DNA of 64,000 bases from Bacteroidales bacterium M7. Its GTDB lineage: Bacteria; Bacteroidota; Bacteroidia; Bacteroidales; Muribaculaceae. Where the stretch lies: the NCBI GenBank assembly GCA_001689515.1, contig LUJR01000009.1, positions 1 to 64,000 of the forward strand, written 5' to 3'. Positions 6,053 to 14,643 of this stretch are shown here, piece by piece. The notes under the pieces were generated by a model. That model saw only the letters and a list, made by a program, of their open reading frames with translations. It searched no databases and was not told the origin of the DNA. Within the stretch, counting starts at the first letter, position 1; every line of letters starts with the position of its first letter. Made by a program: the position numbers and the translations under genes.

Positions 6053-8937
6053 ACGCTACAGAGAAACTTATAACCCTATGCCGAGTTGAAATCGGAGATG
6101 AGCTAACTGCAACAGACAAACAGATTGATAATGCAATTGCATTGTATCAATCTGCTTGTCCCCAAGCTGACATAGAAGCCGTAAAAAAATTTCTGCTATC
6201 TCAATATAACGTACCCATGGAGCTTCCTAAGACCCTGTATGATTCGAATAATCCTGGGGCAGGCTGGTATAGTGCAAACAATTTCGCAAAAAAGGATGAG
6301 ATACAATGGCGGTTCTGGAATAGATATGCGTCATATCTACGGCAAGTTGAATGCTATAAGCCAGGCGTAATTTATCAGTTGGACAAATTGACTGATGACA
6401 TTCTTGACAACCTTTTTGACCCTAGAGAAGAAATTTCTGGATGCGCTAAAAAGGGACTCGTTGTCGGACAAGTGCAATCCGGGAAGACCTCAAATTTTAC
6501 GGGCTTAATTTGCAAAGCAGTTGATGCCGGATTTAATGTTATTATTGTCTTTGCAGGAATCTTAGATGATCTGAGGACCCAAACCCAAGAAAGACTTGAA
6601 AGTTGTTTCCTCGGTTTTACGACCAAGGATATTCAAAAGATTAAGGATTCTGAGAAAATAGGTATTGGTGTGGGACTTTTAGATAAGTCTCCAATTGCTC
6701 ATGCCTTTACTACGGTTTTATCTGACTTTAAGGAGTCAACAGTTAACTCGCTTGGCACCAATTTTTATACACAAGAGCCTATCCTATTTGTTGTCAAGAA
6801 AAATGGCCGTATTCTTGGCAACCTTAAAAAATGGCTATCTAAGAAAAATCTTAGTTCCAAGTCAGTTCTTTTCATAGATGACGAAGCTGATAATGCATCG
6901 GTTAATACTGCAAAGGACAAGCGCAAAGCTTCATCGATTAATAAAAAGATTCGAGATATTCTTAATCTTTTTAACAAAAACGCTTATGTCGGTTATACAG
7001 CCACGCCGTATGCAAATATATTCATAGACAGAGAAAACGCTGAGGATTTGTTCCCACGACATTTCATTGTTAATCTTCCTACTCCACCCGCTTATTTGAG
7101 CCCGGAAAAAGTTTTTGGAATAGATAATGACGATGATCAGCCACTACCGATAGTCAATATAGTCAATGATTATAAAACCTTTGTACCCGATAAGCACAAA
7201 AAGGACGAAATAGATTCATTGACTTATGACAATCTCCCTGAGAGTCTTAAGTATGCTATAAGAAGCTTTATATTGGCTTGCGCAGTCCGGATAGCGAGAG
7301 GACAAGGGAATAAACACAATTCAATGCTTATACACCTGTCTCGTTTCCAGATTTGGCAGAATACAATCAAGGAGATTATAGAACGTATCTTTAATTTTTA
7401 CAAGAGTGAAATCTTCTCTGATGATGCTGATATTTACGAGCAATTCCGGAAAGACTATGAGGAAACTTTCGTTCTCAACGGTGATACACGCAAACTTGAG
7501 TACAAGTCCTTTGTTGAAACGACTGACGAAATAATCGATTGTAAGCATAATGTAATTAAGGCTGGTATACAACCTGTCTCATGGAATGATGTCAAAAATA
7601 ACCTTTACAAAGTGGTTGACAAAATTGAGGTCAAGGCATTGAACGGAGCTTCTGCTGATGTTCTTGCATATTCCGACCACAAAGATGACGGCTACTATGT
7701 CATTGCCATTGGCGGAGACAAGCTTTCAAGAGGATTGACTCTTGAAGGATTGACTATCAGCTACTTTCTACGAGCTTCAAAGATGTATGACACACTTATG
7801 CAGATGGGCCGTTGGTTTGGCTATCGTCCTGGTTATGTTGACGTTTGTAGGCTATTTGTAAGCGAGGAAATAAACAACTGGTTTAAGGACATCACCATTG
7901 CCAATAATGAACTCCGTGCTGATTTTGATTATTTATGGGAAAGTAAGGGTAGCCCTCAACAGTTTGCAATGAAGGTCCGCACAAGTCCTGGGCTACTCAT
8001 TACATCACCACTTAAGATGTTCTCTACCAAAGATGTTCAAGTCTCTTGGTCATCTACGTTAGTCGAAACATACTCACTGGTGCGTGAAAAGAAATCTATT
8101 GAACATAATTTCAGATTAACTTCGAGATTCATTCGCAGTCTCGGAGAAAGGTATTTAATCGACGGGAAGGATGATAATCAGGGATTTCTTTGGACACATA
8201 TTCCAGTTGACAAGATTACTAATTTCATCAGCAAGTTTCGAATAGCAGAAACCTCAAGAATTAAACTCAACTTTGAGAAAATGGTTGAGTATATTCAGTC
8301 GTGTGTTAACAATCATGGGGAACTTAAATCATGGCGTGTTCTGGTTAGAAACACAACCAATCCGAAGGGCGGCTCTTTCCCATACTCATTTGATGCTGAC
8401 AATATCCCCAGTGGAACATGCACAAACCGTACCCGCGTTGGTATTCCTGACCAAGATGACCAACTCTATAATTTGAAGAATTATCACTTGATTTCGGGTC
8501 CCGATGATGAGTTTATAGATATGCATATATTGAATGAGGAGGCTCAATATCTTGATCCTGCTCTTGAGGAGACACGACAAATGAAAGCTGCAATGCACGC
8601 TAAAGATTCCCATGTTAAATTATGGGAACACAACTACCCGTCTCCCACCCTGGTTCGACAAAAATATCGCCCATCTGACAAACCTCTTCTGATTATCTAT
8701 CCTCTGAATCCCATTAAGGCCAACATCTATACCGATAAAGAATCGAAAATGTTGAAGGACGGGATAGAACAATATGCAGAGAATTCACTTCCATTCATTA
8801 GTTTTGCTATAGTGTTCCCACAAAGTAAAACTTCGACAGGGGTGAAATACAAAGTAAACGATGTTATAAAGAGTTTGATAGAGACTGAGCTTAACTTCGA
8901 TAAAGAAAACGATAATATTTATCCTGATGAGCAATAA
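6049..8937 (+). CDS. Z1-domain superfamily 2 helicase-like ATPase
   Basis: A 962-residue protein with an SF2 helicase-like core: Walker A GQVQSGKT (140-147), Walker B FIDDEADNAS (275-284), the motif GYTATPYAN (315-323), and a later motif VI-like block around 555-590 with KLSRGLTLEG followed by LMQMGRWFGYRPGY. This combination defines the Z1 family, which occurs in operons with MORC-like ATPases, PD-(D/E)XK proteins and AIPR proteins. It probably moves on or remodels DNA while the neighbouring nuclease cuts. It overlaps the upstream gene by four and the downstream gene by eleven bases. Length and motifs are intact, so the gene looks functional. Confidence 0.92.
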   Translation: MNATEKLITLCRVEIGDELTATDKQIDNAIALYQSACPQADIEAVKKFLLSQYNVPMELPKTLYDSNNPGAGWYSANNFAKKDEIQWRFWNRYASYLRQVECYKPGVIYQLDKLTDDILDNLFDPREEISGCAKKGLVVGQVQSGKTSNFTGLICKAVDAGFNVIIVFAGILDDLRTQTQERLESCFLGFTTKDIQKIKDSEKIGIGVGLLDKSPIAHAFTTVLSDFKESTVNSLGTNFYTQEPILFVVKKNGRILGNLKKWLSKKNLSSKSVLFIDDEADNASVNTAKDKRKASSINKKIRDILNLFNKNAYVGYTATPYANIFIDRENAEDLFPRHFIVNLPTPPAYLSPEKVFGIDNDDDQPLPIVNIVNDYKTFVPDKHKKDEIDSLTYDNLPESLKYAIRSFILACAVRIARGQGNKHNSMLIHLSRFQIWQNTIKEIIERIFNFYKSEIFSDDADIYEQFRKDYEETFVLNGDTRKLEYKSFVETTDEIIDCKHNVIKAGIQPVSWNDVKNNLYKVVDKIEVKALNGASADVLAYSDHKDDGYYVIAIGGDKLSRGLTLEGLTISYFLRASKMYDTLMQMGRWFGYRPGYVDVCRLFVSEEINNWFKDITIANNELRADFDYLWESKGSPQQFAMKVRTSPGLLITSPLKMFSTKDVQVSWSSTLVETYSLVREKKSIEHNFRLTSRFIRSLGERYLIDGKDDNQGFLWTHIPVDKITNFISKFRIAETSRIKLNFEKMVEYIQSCVNNHGELKSWRVLVRNTTNPKGGSFPYSFDADNIPSGTCTNRTRVGIPDQDDQLYNLKNYHLISGPDDEFIDMHILNEEAQYLDPALEETRQMKAAMHAKDSHVKLWEHNYPSPTLVRQKYRPSDKPLLIIYPLNPIKANIYTDKESKMLKDGIEQYAENSLPFISFAIVFPQSKTSTGVKYKVNDVIKSLIETELNFDKENDNIYPDEQ

Positions 8938-9949
8938 GGTATATGAAATTTGGTCAATGCAAGACATTGATCGAACTCCTGGTCAAGTTAAGAGGCTTTA
9001 TTCCTCCGACATGGCATTAAAAGTGTATTGTACATATAGCTATCCAGATGGTAGCTACGGTATAGCATTGTCCTTTCCTAAAGCGATAAAATTTAACCTT
9101 AAGCCGTTTGAAGGCCTTTCAATACTTAAGGTAACTCTTTATGAAGATTCCAGCTATAAGGAAAACCATATGGTTTGTGCATCTATGGCTGATGCAGATA
9201 AAAAAGAGGTTTTCTCCTACCTTTGCGAGAGTGTTATCTCCACGATGTCCGAACAAAACTCTATAACGGATACTGTAAGGGCTTTTGGCAATACTTTACT
9301 GCGTTGGAAAAACTTATTTGACACAGAGCGTAATCCTGGATTATCTAAAGAAGAACAACTTGGACTATACGGAGAGTTGTATTTGTTGCGTAAATGCATC
9401 TTGGCAAATCATAGCAAATCAGAGTTTGATGTAGTCCAACATTATGTTGGCTGTGAAAAGGCCCTAAGAGATTTCCAAGGTGAAAACTGGGCTATCGAAG
9501 TAAAGACTTCGGCTAAAAATAATCCACAATCCATAACAATTAATGGAGAAAGGCAACTTGACGACTCTAAGATTGACAACCTCTTTCTATACCATTTGTC
9601 AGTTGAAGTCTCACAATTCACTGGGGAAACTTTGCGAGAACTCATTGTAGACATAAAAAAACTCTTGGATAAAGATTTGGCAGCGGTAGCTTTACTCAAT
9701 AGCAAACTATTTGCTGCTGGGTATTTAGACGAGCACCATTCGATGTATACGGCTCGCTATCAAACACGTGGTGAAAAATATTATCTTGTTGAAGATTCAT
9801 TCCCAAGAATACGAGAGGCGGATCTTCTGCCGGGAGTAGGAAATATTACATATTCCATTGTAGTGGCAGATTGTATACAATACCAAGTCGATGAGTCAAA
9901 AGTCATCAATAAATGCATTAATAATGACGGAATTAGAGAAATTTTATAG
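8927..9949 (+). CDS. PD-(D/E)XK motif protein (DUF4420 type), candidate nuclease
   Basis: The 340-residue protein shows GLYGELYLL (146-154), which supplies the first conserved Glu, and then RDFQGENWAIEVKTS, where D182, E191 and K193 fit the D-(E)XK nuclease signature. DUF4420 proteins are known as partners of Z1 and AIPR genes. It is the best candidate for the DNA-cutting subunit of the operon, with specificity presumably set by the methyltransferase and the two ATPases. It starts inside the end of the Z1 gene and its own end overlaps the AIPR gene. Catalysis is inferred from the residues only. Confidence 0.85.
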   Translation: MSNKVYEIWSMQDIDRTPGQVKRLYSSDMALKVYCTYSYPDGSYGIALSFPKAIKFNLKPFEGLSILKVTLYEDSSYKENHMVCASMADADKKEVFSYLCESVISTMSEQNSITDTVRAFGNTLLRWKNLFDTERNPGLSKEEQLGLYGELYLLRKCILANHSKSEFDVVQHYVGCEKALRDFQGENWAIEVKTSAKNNPQSITINGERQLDDSKIDNLFLYHLSVEVSQFTGETLRELIVDIKKLLDKDLAAVALLNSKLFAAGYLDEHHSMYTARYQTRGEKYYLVEDSFPRIREADLLPGVGNITYSIVVADCIQYQVDESKVINKCINNDGIREIL

Positions 9950-12227
9950 CTCATTCAACCAAGATATAGCATCCCGCCAATTGGCTGAAGAAGATGGACA
10001 AACCCAAGAGCAGGCCTTTACCCGGGTTTGCTTAGATATGCTTGGAGAATCCAATGAGACGGAGAATCCTGTCGTTGCTTATGATGAGAAGGCTCTTGGT
10101 ACGAAGAATCAGCACAAGATTAATGGTTACGCAGTATCTGACAATTGTGATACTATTGACTTATTTATCTCAATTTATTCTCCTTCGTCAGAAATAGAAA
10201 GTTTAGACAAGGAGAATCTTATGAGAGCGTGTACGAGAATAACAAATTTCTTCACCAAGTCATACCTTAATAAATATGAGAATGACGTGGCGGAAACATC
10301 TGATGTTTTTGAATTTGTTCACTTGCTTGCATCTGACAAAAAGATAAAGGATAATCTTATCCGAGTAAATGCTTACATCTTGACCAATAAGCGATATAAT
10401 GGCGACCCGTTGCCATCCAAAGATATAGCAGGTTGTAAAATATTTTACAACGTGATAGACCTCAATAAACTTTTCAGCGTATCAGCGCAATCCAAGTTGC
10501 CAATAGCCCTAAACTTAAATGAGTTCGGGGTGGAGCCGAGTGCTCTTAAAATACCAACTGGGACAGAAGAATATGATGCGTACCTATCGTATTTTCCTGG
10601 TCAATTTCTTGCGTCGTTATACGAACAGTACGGATTTAAGTTATTAGAACAAAATGTTCGCTCGTTTCTTCAATTCCGAGGTAATATCAATCGTGGTATT
10701 AAGGAAACAGTTACAAAGCGACCCAATATGTTTTTTGCATATAACAACGGTATCTCTGCTACTGCGGATGCAATAGAATTTGATGAGGAAAAAGGGACTA
10801 TCTGCAAAATAGATAATCTACAAATTGTAAACGGAGGTCAAACGACAGCAACGCTTTATTTTGCCTCCAAAGACGCTAAAGACCAAATCAATAATGTCCT
10901 TGTACCTGTGAAAATTTCGGTTATCCGGGATAAAGACAATGCATACGGGATAGTGAAGTCTATTTCAAAATATGCCAATACTCAGAATAAAATCAATGAT
11001 GCCGATTTGTCCGCAAATGACCCTGTACTGGTAGAGATTGAAAGAATATCTCGCTATATGCTTACCCCAATTACGCTTGATTCTAACAATCAACATTATT
11101 GGTTTTTTGATAGAATTAGTAAGCAATATGACAATCTTTTATCTCAGAATAGCAAAAGCAAGTCCAAGAAGAAAGCGTTTGAGTTGAAATACCCAAAGGC
11201 CTGCAAGTTTACAAAATATGAGTTAGCGAAATATTATAACGCATTCTGTGAAATTACAGATGGAGATAAAATCATTGTCGGTCCACATTGCGTTGTTGAC
11301 GGCAACGAAGTTAACTTCCGGGCATTTCGTGACTATGTTATGCCAGACCTTAGTATAGATCAAGTTTTCTATGAAGATTTAATCGCGAAGGCAATACTAT
11401 TCAAAGAAGTGGATCGTCGTCATGGCACAAAACGAAGCAAGACACCACCAATTGGTGATATGAAACAGCTTCTTGTACCTTATAGTATTGCCCTACTAAG
11501 AATCGTTACTAAGGGAAATCTCGATCTGGGCAAGATTTGGCGTAATCAGCGTTTGTCACCTGCTTTGTCGGATTATATGTATAATCTTATGGTTGAACTA
11601 AATAAGTTCATGAAAGATAATTCGCCACGTTCAAATATTATTGAATGGGGTACGAAAGAGGATTGCTGGAGAATTGTTAAAGAGAAATTCGTTATGCCAG
11701 ATGTTAAATCCATAGCTGATGATATAGCAGATTCAAATACTCTTAAACAACGTTATGAATCACATTCGGCGACTAATCCAGAAATAGAGCTTGCTCAAAA
11801 GCTATTGATTAAAGCAATAGGAGAACATTTGTGGACGAAGATAGCCGAATGGGGTAAGGATTCTGGTTGTCTTCCTTTGATTGATCAAAATTCTGCAAAG
11901 AACATTGGTCATAGGATAAAATTTGGCTACGAGCTGAATAGAAGGGAGATAGAGAAGGGATTCTCTATTTATGAGATAGTTTGTCGGAATAATGTAGAAC
12001 TCTTGAATGATGGTTGTATCAATCCTTCATCGATTGACCCTCTCGATATAGCGGAAGCTGTCAAGATGCTTTCTTGGGAAAAAACATTATTAATCTTAGA
12101 TGATTGGCAGAAGAAAATATTACAACATACATTGTCTCAAAAGCCCTGCAATAGAGAGTTAAGACATTTTGAAATAATTCTGATTCAGACAATCCTGAAA
12201 AATCATGGATATGAACCTGGATGTTAA
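9924..12227 (+). CDS. AIPR-family protein (abortive infection phage resistance)
   Basis: A 767-residue AIPR protein. The family's central blocks are clear: RPNMFFAYNNGISATAD and, shortly after, NLQIVNGGQTTAT; both lie at roughly 270-310 in this numbering. AIPR proteins occur in abortive-infection and Mza-like operons and are thought to act in phage-triggered nucleic acid cleavage or signalling, with no settled mechanism. An in-frame ATG at 9891 would add 11 residues, but I chose 9924 because MTELEKFYSSF is the usual family start; both overlap the nuclease gene. This is the last gene of the overlapping operon, followed by about 70 bases without a recognisable terminator. Confidence 0.85.
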   Translation: MTELEKFYSSFNQDIASRQLAEEDGQTQEQAFTRVCLDMLGESNETENPVVAYDEKALGTKNQHKINGYAVSDNCDTIDLFISIYSPSSEIESLDKENLMRACTRITNFFTKSYLNKYENDVAETSDVFEFVHLLASDKKIKDNLIRVNAYILTNKRYNGDPLPSKDIAGCKIFYNVIDLNKLFSVSAQSKLPIALNLNEFGVEPSALKIPTGTEEYDAYLSYFPGQFLASLYEQYGFKLLEQNVRSFLQFRGNINRGIKETVTKRPNMFFAYNNGISATADAIEFDEEKGTICKIDNLQIVNGGQTTATLYFASKDAKDQINNVLVPVKISVIRDKDNAYGIVKSISKYANTQNKINDADLSANDPVLVEIERISRYMLTPITLDSNNQHYWFFDRISKQYDNLLSQNSKSKSKKKAFELKYPKACKFTKYELAKYYNAFCEITDGDKIIVGPHCVVDGNEVNFRAFRDYVMPDLSIDQVFYEDLIAKAILFKEVDRRHGTKRSKTPPIGDMKQLLVPYSIALLRIVTKGNLDLGKIWRNQRLSPALSDYMYNLMVELNKFMKDNSPRSNIIEWGTKEDCWRIVKEKFVMPDVKSIADDIADSNTLKQRYESHSATNPEIELAQKLLIKAIGEHLWTKIAEWGKDSGCLPLIDQNSAKNIGHRIKFGYELNRREIEKGFSIYEIVCRNNVELLNDGCINPSSIDPLDIAEAVKMLSWEKTLLILDDWQKKILQHTLSQKPCNRELRHFEIILIQTILKNHGYEPGC

Positions 12228-12295
12228 TATCTTATTATAAAGTGAACTATCCAAGCTAATATCGTTTTGGACCAATCTTTCATCATATTAGTATA

Positions 12296-12559
12296 ATGAA
12301 AGGGATAAAATACGAGGAATATAAGAGGTCTAAGCTGGAGTGGGAGCAAGAGCCTGAGGGTGGCTCCTATGACGTAATTGAGGCTGATTCGGAGGAGGAA
12401 CTTCGTATGTATGAAACTAATATGAGACTACGGCCTAAACTGTTTGAGCAGAATCCTGAACTTAAAGCTAAGGTGGAGGCGCGTATCCGTGCCATCAGGT
12501 TGAAACTTTATGGTGCGGAGAATAACAGAAATGATGCGTCTGACGTTAATATAGAATAG
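12296..12559 (+). CDS. Small charged protein of unknown function upstream of RhuM
   Basis: An 87-residue, strongly charged and probably helical protein (DSEEELRMYETNMRLRPKL region) that ends one base before the RhuM start, so the two are almost certainly co-transcribed. I do not recognise a family. Its acidic N-terminal half and pairing with a RhuM gene would suit an antitoxin or accessory factor, but that is speculation. No clear ribosome binding site is visible, which is common in Bacteroidota. Confidence 0.6.
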   Translation: MKGIKYEEYKRSKLEWEQEPEGGSYDVIEADSEEELRMYETNMRLRPKLFEQNPELKAKVEARIRAIRLKLYGAENNRNDASDVNIE

Positions 12560-12560
12560 A

Positions 12561-13607
12561 ATGGCAAAGAAATTTGAAATACGAAATAGCACGGCTGAGT
12601 TCCTGATGTTCGTTGCCGAGGGCAAGGAGGACGGGATTCAGGTGATGTATCGCGATGAAACGATTTGGGCCACGCAGAAAGCGATGGCTGAGTTGTTTGA
12701 TGTCGGCGTACCCGCTATAAGCAAGCATCTTAACAATATTTTTTCTGACGGAGAACTGCGTGAAGAAGTGGTTGTTTCCAAAATGGAAATAACCACTGAG
12801 CATGGTGCCATTGAGGGTAAAACCCAGACAAAAGAAGTTAAGTTCTATTCCCTCGATGCCATAATATCAGTCGGTTATCGCGTCAATTCGACCCGTGCAA
12901 CGCAGTTTCGCCAATGGAGCACCTACATCCTTCGCCAGTATGCAATTCGTGGGTATGTGATTGACCGCAAGCGCATGGAGAACGGTAGCTTTATCGGCGA
13001 GGATTACTTCGAGCATTTGCTCTCGGAAATACGGGAAATCCGACTCAGCGAGCGTCGTTTCTATCAGAAGCTAACCGACATTTACGCCACCAGCATAGAC
13101 TATAACCGCGACGCTCCGACAACTCGTGAGTTCTTCAAGAAGGTGCAGAACAAGATGCACTACGCTGTGCATGGTCACACCGCTGCCGAGCTGATTATGG
13201 ATAGAGCATCCGCCGAGCGTGAGCACATGGGTCTGACTACGTGGGAGAAAGCTCCTGATGGCAAAATCGTAAAGATGGATGTCGTAATCGCCAAGAATTA
13301 TCTCAAGGAGAACGAAATGGAGGCAATGGGGCGCATTGTCAACTCTTTCCTTGACCTTGCCGAGGATATGGCGAAGCGTCATGTCCCCATGACTATGGAG
13401 GATTGGGCCAAGCGCATCGACAAGTTTCTTGACCTTACTGACCGGCCGATTCTCACCGATGCTGGTCATGTCAGTGCTGCAGAAGCTCAATTCCATGCAG
13501 AAACTGAGTTTGAGAAATACCGAGTCATTCAAGACAAGCTCTTCCGTTCTGACTTCGACCGATTCAACGACGACAATCTTCCGGCTCTGGATCTTCCGGT
13601 GGAATAA
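12561..13607 (+). CDS. RhuM-family protein
   Basis: This 348-residue protein matches the virulence-associated RhuM family: an N-terminal block with TIWATQKAMAELFDVGVPAISKHLNNIF (a helix-turn-helix-like region), then VVVSKMEIT, SVGYRVNSTRATQFRQWS, and a C-terminal region with YAVHGHTAAELIMDRA. RhuM was named in a Salmonella pathogenicity island, but most family members are in phage-defence or mobile regions and their biochemical activity is not settled. A second member (fused to Doc) lies at 20,656-21,654, so two relatives flank the mobilization genes. The coding sequence contains a 29-base palindrome. A strong hairpin follows the stop. Confidence 0.85.
   Translation: MAKKFEIRNSTAEFLMFVAEGKEDGIQVMYRDETIWATQKAMAELFDVGVPAISKHLNNIFSDGELREEVVVSKMEITTEHGAIEGKTQTKEVKFYSLDAIISVGYRVNSTRATQFRQWSTYILRQYAIRGYVIDRKRMENGSFIGEDYFEHLLSEIREIRLSERRFYQKLTDIYATSIDYNRDAPTTREFFKKVQNKMHYAVHGHTAAELIMDRASAEREHMGLTTWEKAPDGKIVKMDVVIAKNYLKENEMEAMGRIVNSFLDLAEDMAKRHVPMTMEDWAKRIDKFLDLTDRPILTDAGHVSAAEAQFHAETEFEKYRVIQDKLFRSDFDRFNDDNLPALDLPVE
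12768..12796. repeat. 29-base palindrome inside the RhuM gene
   Basis: GTGGTTGTTTCCA and TGGAAATAACCAC pair around a central AAA with a single mismatched pair. It encodes the VVVSKMEITT stretch. A palindrome of the same length, same centre and same TTTCCA core sits at the equivalent codons of the RhuM-Doc gene (21,431-21,459). Confidence 0.8.
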
Positions 13608-13614
13608 ACATAAC

Positions 13615-13641
13615 AACGACTGCCTTGACAGGGCGGTCGTT
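13615..13641 (+). terminator. Hairpin terminator after RhuM
   Basis: AACGACTGCC and GGGCGGTCGTT pair over a short TTGACA-centred loop seven bases after the RhuM stop. The downstream bases include a T-rich TTTCT tract. It separates the rightward defence genes from the leftward mobilization operon and could serve both directions. Confidence 0.6.
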
Positions 13642-13760
13642 GCAGTTTCTGCGGTTTTGGAGTATGGGCTGAGGGGGTGCGCATTTCGAGCACTCCCTCG
13701 CCTAATGCTGAGGGAGGCTATTGGTTAGCCGGGGTTTGGTTTGGGGTATATAGTTCATAG

Positions 13761-13829
13761 ACCCTTTGGAAGGGGTTAGTGATTCGCTAACCCTTTCGGA
13801 AGGGGTGTTCGTTTTTAGCACCCCTTTGT
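13761..13829. repeat. Tandem short palindromes, non-coding copy
   Basis: Two stem-loops lie in a row, GGGTTAG..CTAACCC and GGGGTG..CACCCC, separated by the self-complementary spacer CCTTTCGGAAGG. The same architecture recurs in frame within the relaxase gene at 14,826-14,910. A more degraded version lies just to the left (13,676-13,730). This region ends 20 bases before the stop of the leftward operon's last gene and may also act as its terminator. Confidence 0.65.
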
Positions 13830-13849
13830 GGATTGAAGGGAGTCTGATT

Positions 13850-14641
13850 TTAAGATGGGTGGCGGAGGAGTTCAATTTGGGCTTTTTGGTGGCCGATTTG
13901 CTCTTGCTGGGAGAGGATGAAGTAGGAGGAGATGACGGCCATGAGGAAGATTGCCACGAAAATAAGGGCGAGGAGCCAAGACGGGAGGATGTTGAGACCG
14001 CGGATGAAGAGGCCGGTGTGGCGCGGTTTGAGCGATTCAATGTCGAGAGCGCGGCGATAGTCGGCACGGAAGGTCTGGAGCTCTGCGGTGAGCTTTTCGA
14101 TGTGGGTATCGAAGGCTTTGTCGCGGGCTTCGAGGTCTTTGAGTCGTTCAAGCATGGCATTGTGTTTGACGCAAAAGTCGTGGTTATCGTCAGTGCGGAA
14201 GTCGGCAAGTTGCTGGCGCTCTTCCTCCAGAAATTCCAAGAGCTTGGGGCGGATAGAAGGTAGATAATTGGACATTACACGACTTACTTCCTCCACGCAG
14301 AGCTGGCCGATTGCCTTGTCGCGATAGAGATTCGTAACCATCTTTAGGTGTTGCTCCGGTGTCTTGGTGAGCCAGCGTGGCAGATCGGGATAGACTTGGA
14401 AGAGGTATTCTTCGTCGGACATAATGCCTTCGGGATTGTCATCCATGTCAATCGATACTTCATGTTTCTGATAGACGCATGAAGGGGTCATCGTTTCAGT
14501 GACCACTTCTGAAGAGGTGGTCACTGAATCAGGGTAAGAGGTTTCTTCGAGTTTTGCGACTCGTTCTTCAAGGGGATTGACGGCCTGGGCGACTGCATGG
14601 TTGACGTAGTCGGTGGTGGCCGGAATTAATTTTTTTGCCAT
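13850..14641 (-). CDS. Coiled-coil protein with C-terminal membrane helix, mobilization operon
   Basis: A 263-residue protein. It starts MAKKLIPATT, has a middle part rich in helical heptads (roughly 125-205, for example LEARDKAFDTHIEKL), then a single hydrophobic segment at about 222-246 (ILPSWLLALIFVAIFLM region) and a short charged tail. It begins two bases after the relaxase gene stops, as the last gene of the mobilization operon. Similar-looking proteins sit behind relaxase genes in Bacteroidales mobilizable elements, and it could anchor the relaxosome at the membrane. I do not recognise a named family; the role is inferred from position and topology. Confidence 0.75.
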   Translation of the reverse strand: MAKKLIPATTDYVNHAVAQAVNPLEERVAKLEETSYPDSVTTSSEVVTETMTPSCVYQKHEVSIDMDDNPEGIMSDEEYLFQVYPDLPRWLTKTPEQHLKMVTNLYRDKAIGQLCVEEVSRVMSNYLPSIRPKLLEFLEEERQQLADFRTDDNHDFCVKHNAMLERLKDLEARDKAFDTHIEKLTAELQTFRADYRRALDIESLKPRHTGLFIRGLNILPSWLLALIFVAIFLMAVISSYFILSQQEQIGHQKAQIELLRHPS

Positions 14642-14643
14642 AG

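Noticed and set aside
13766..14263. Rightward open frame opposite the coiled-coil mobilization protein
   Set aside because: It overlaps a well-supported leftward gene in the mobilization operon, is extremely rich in Glu/Val from codon mirroring, and matches nothing.
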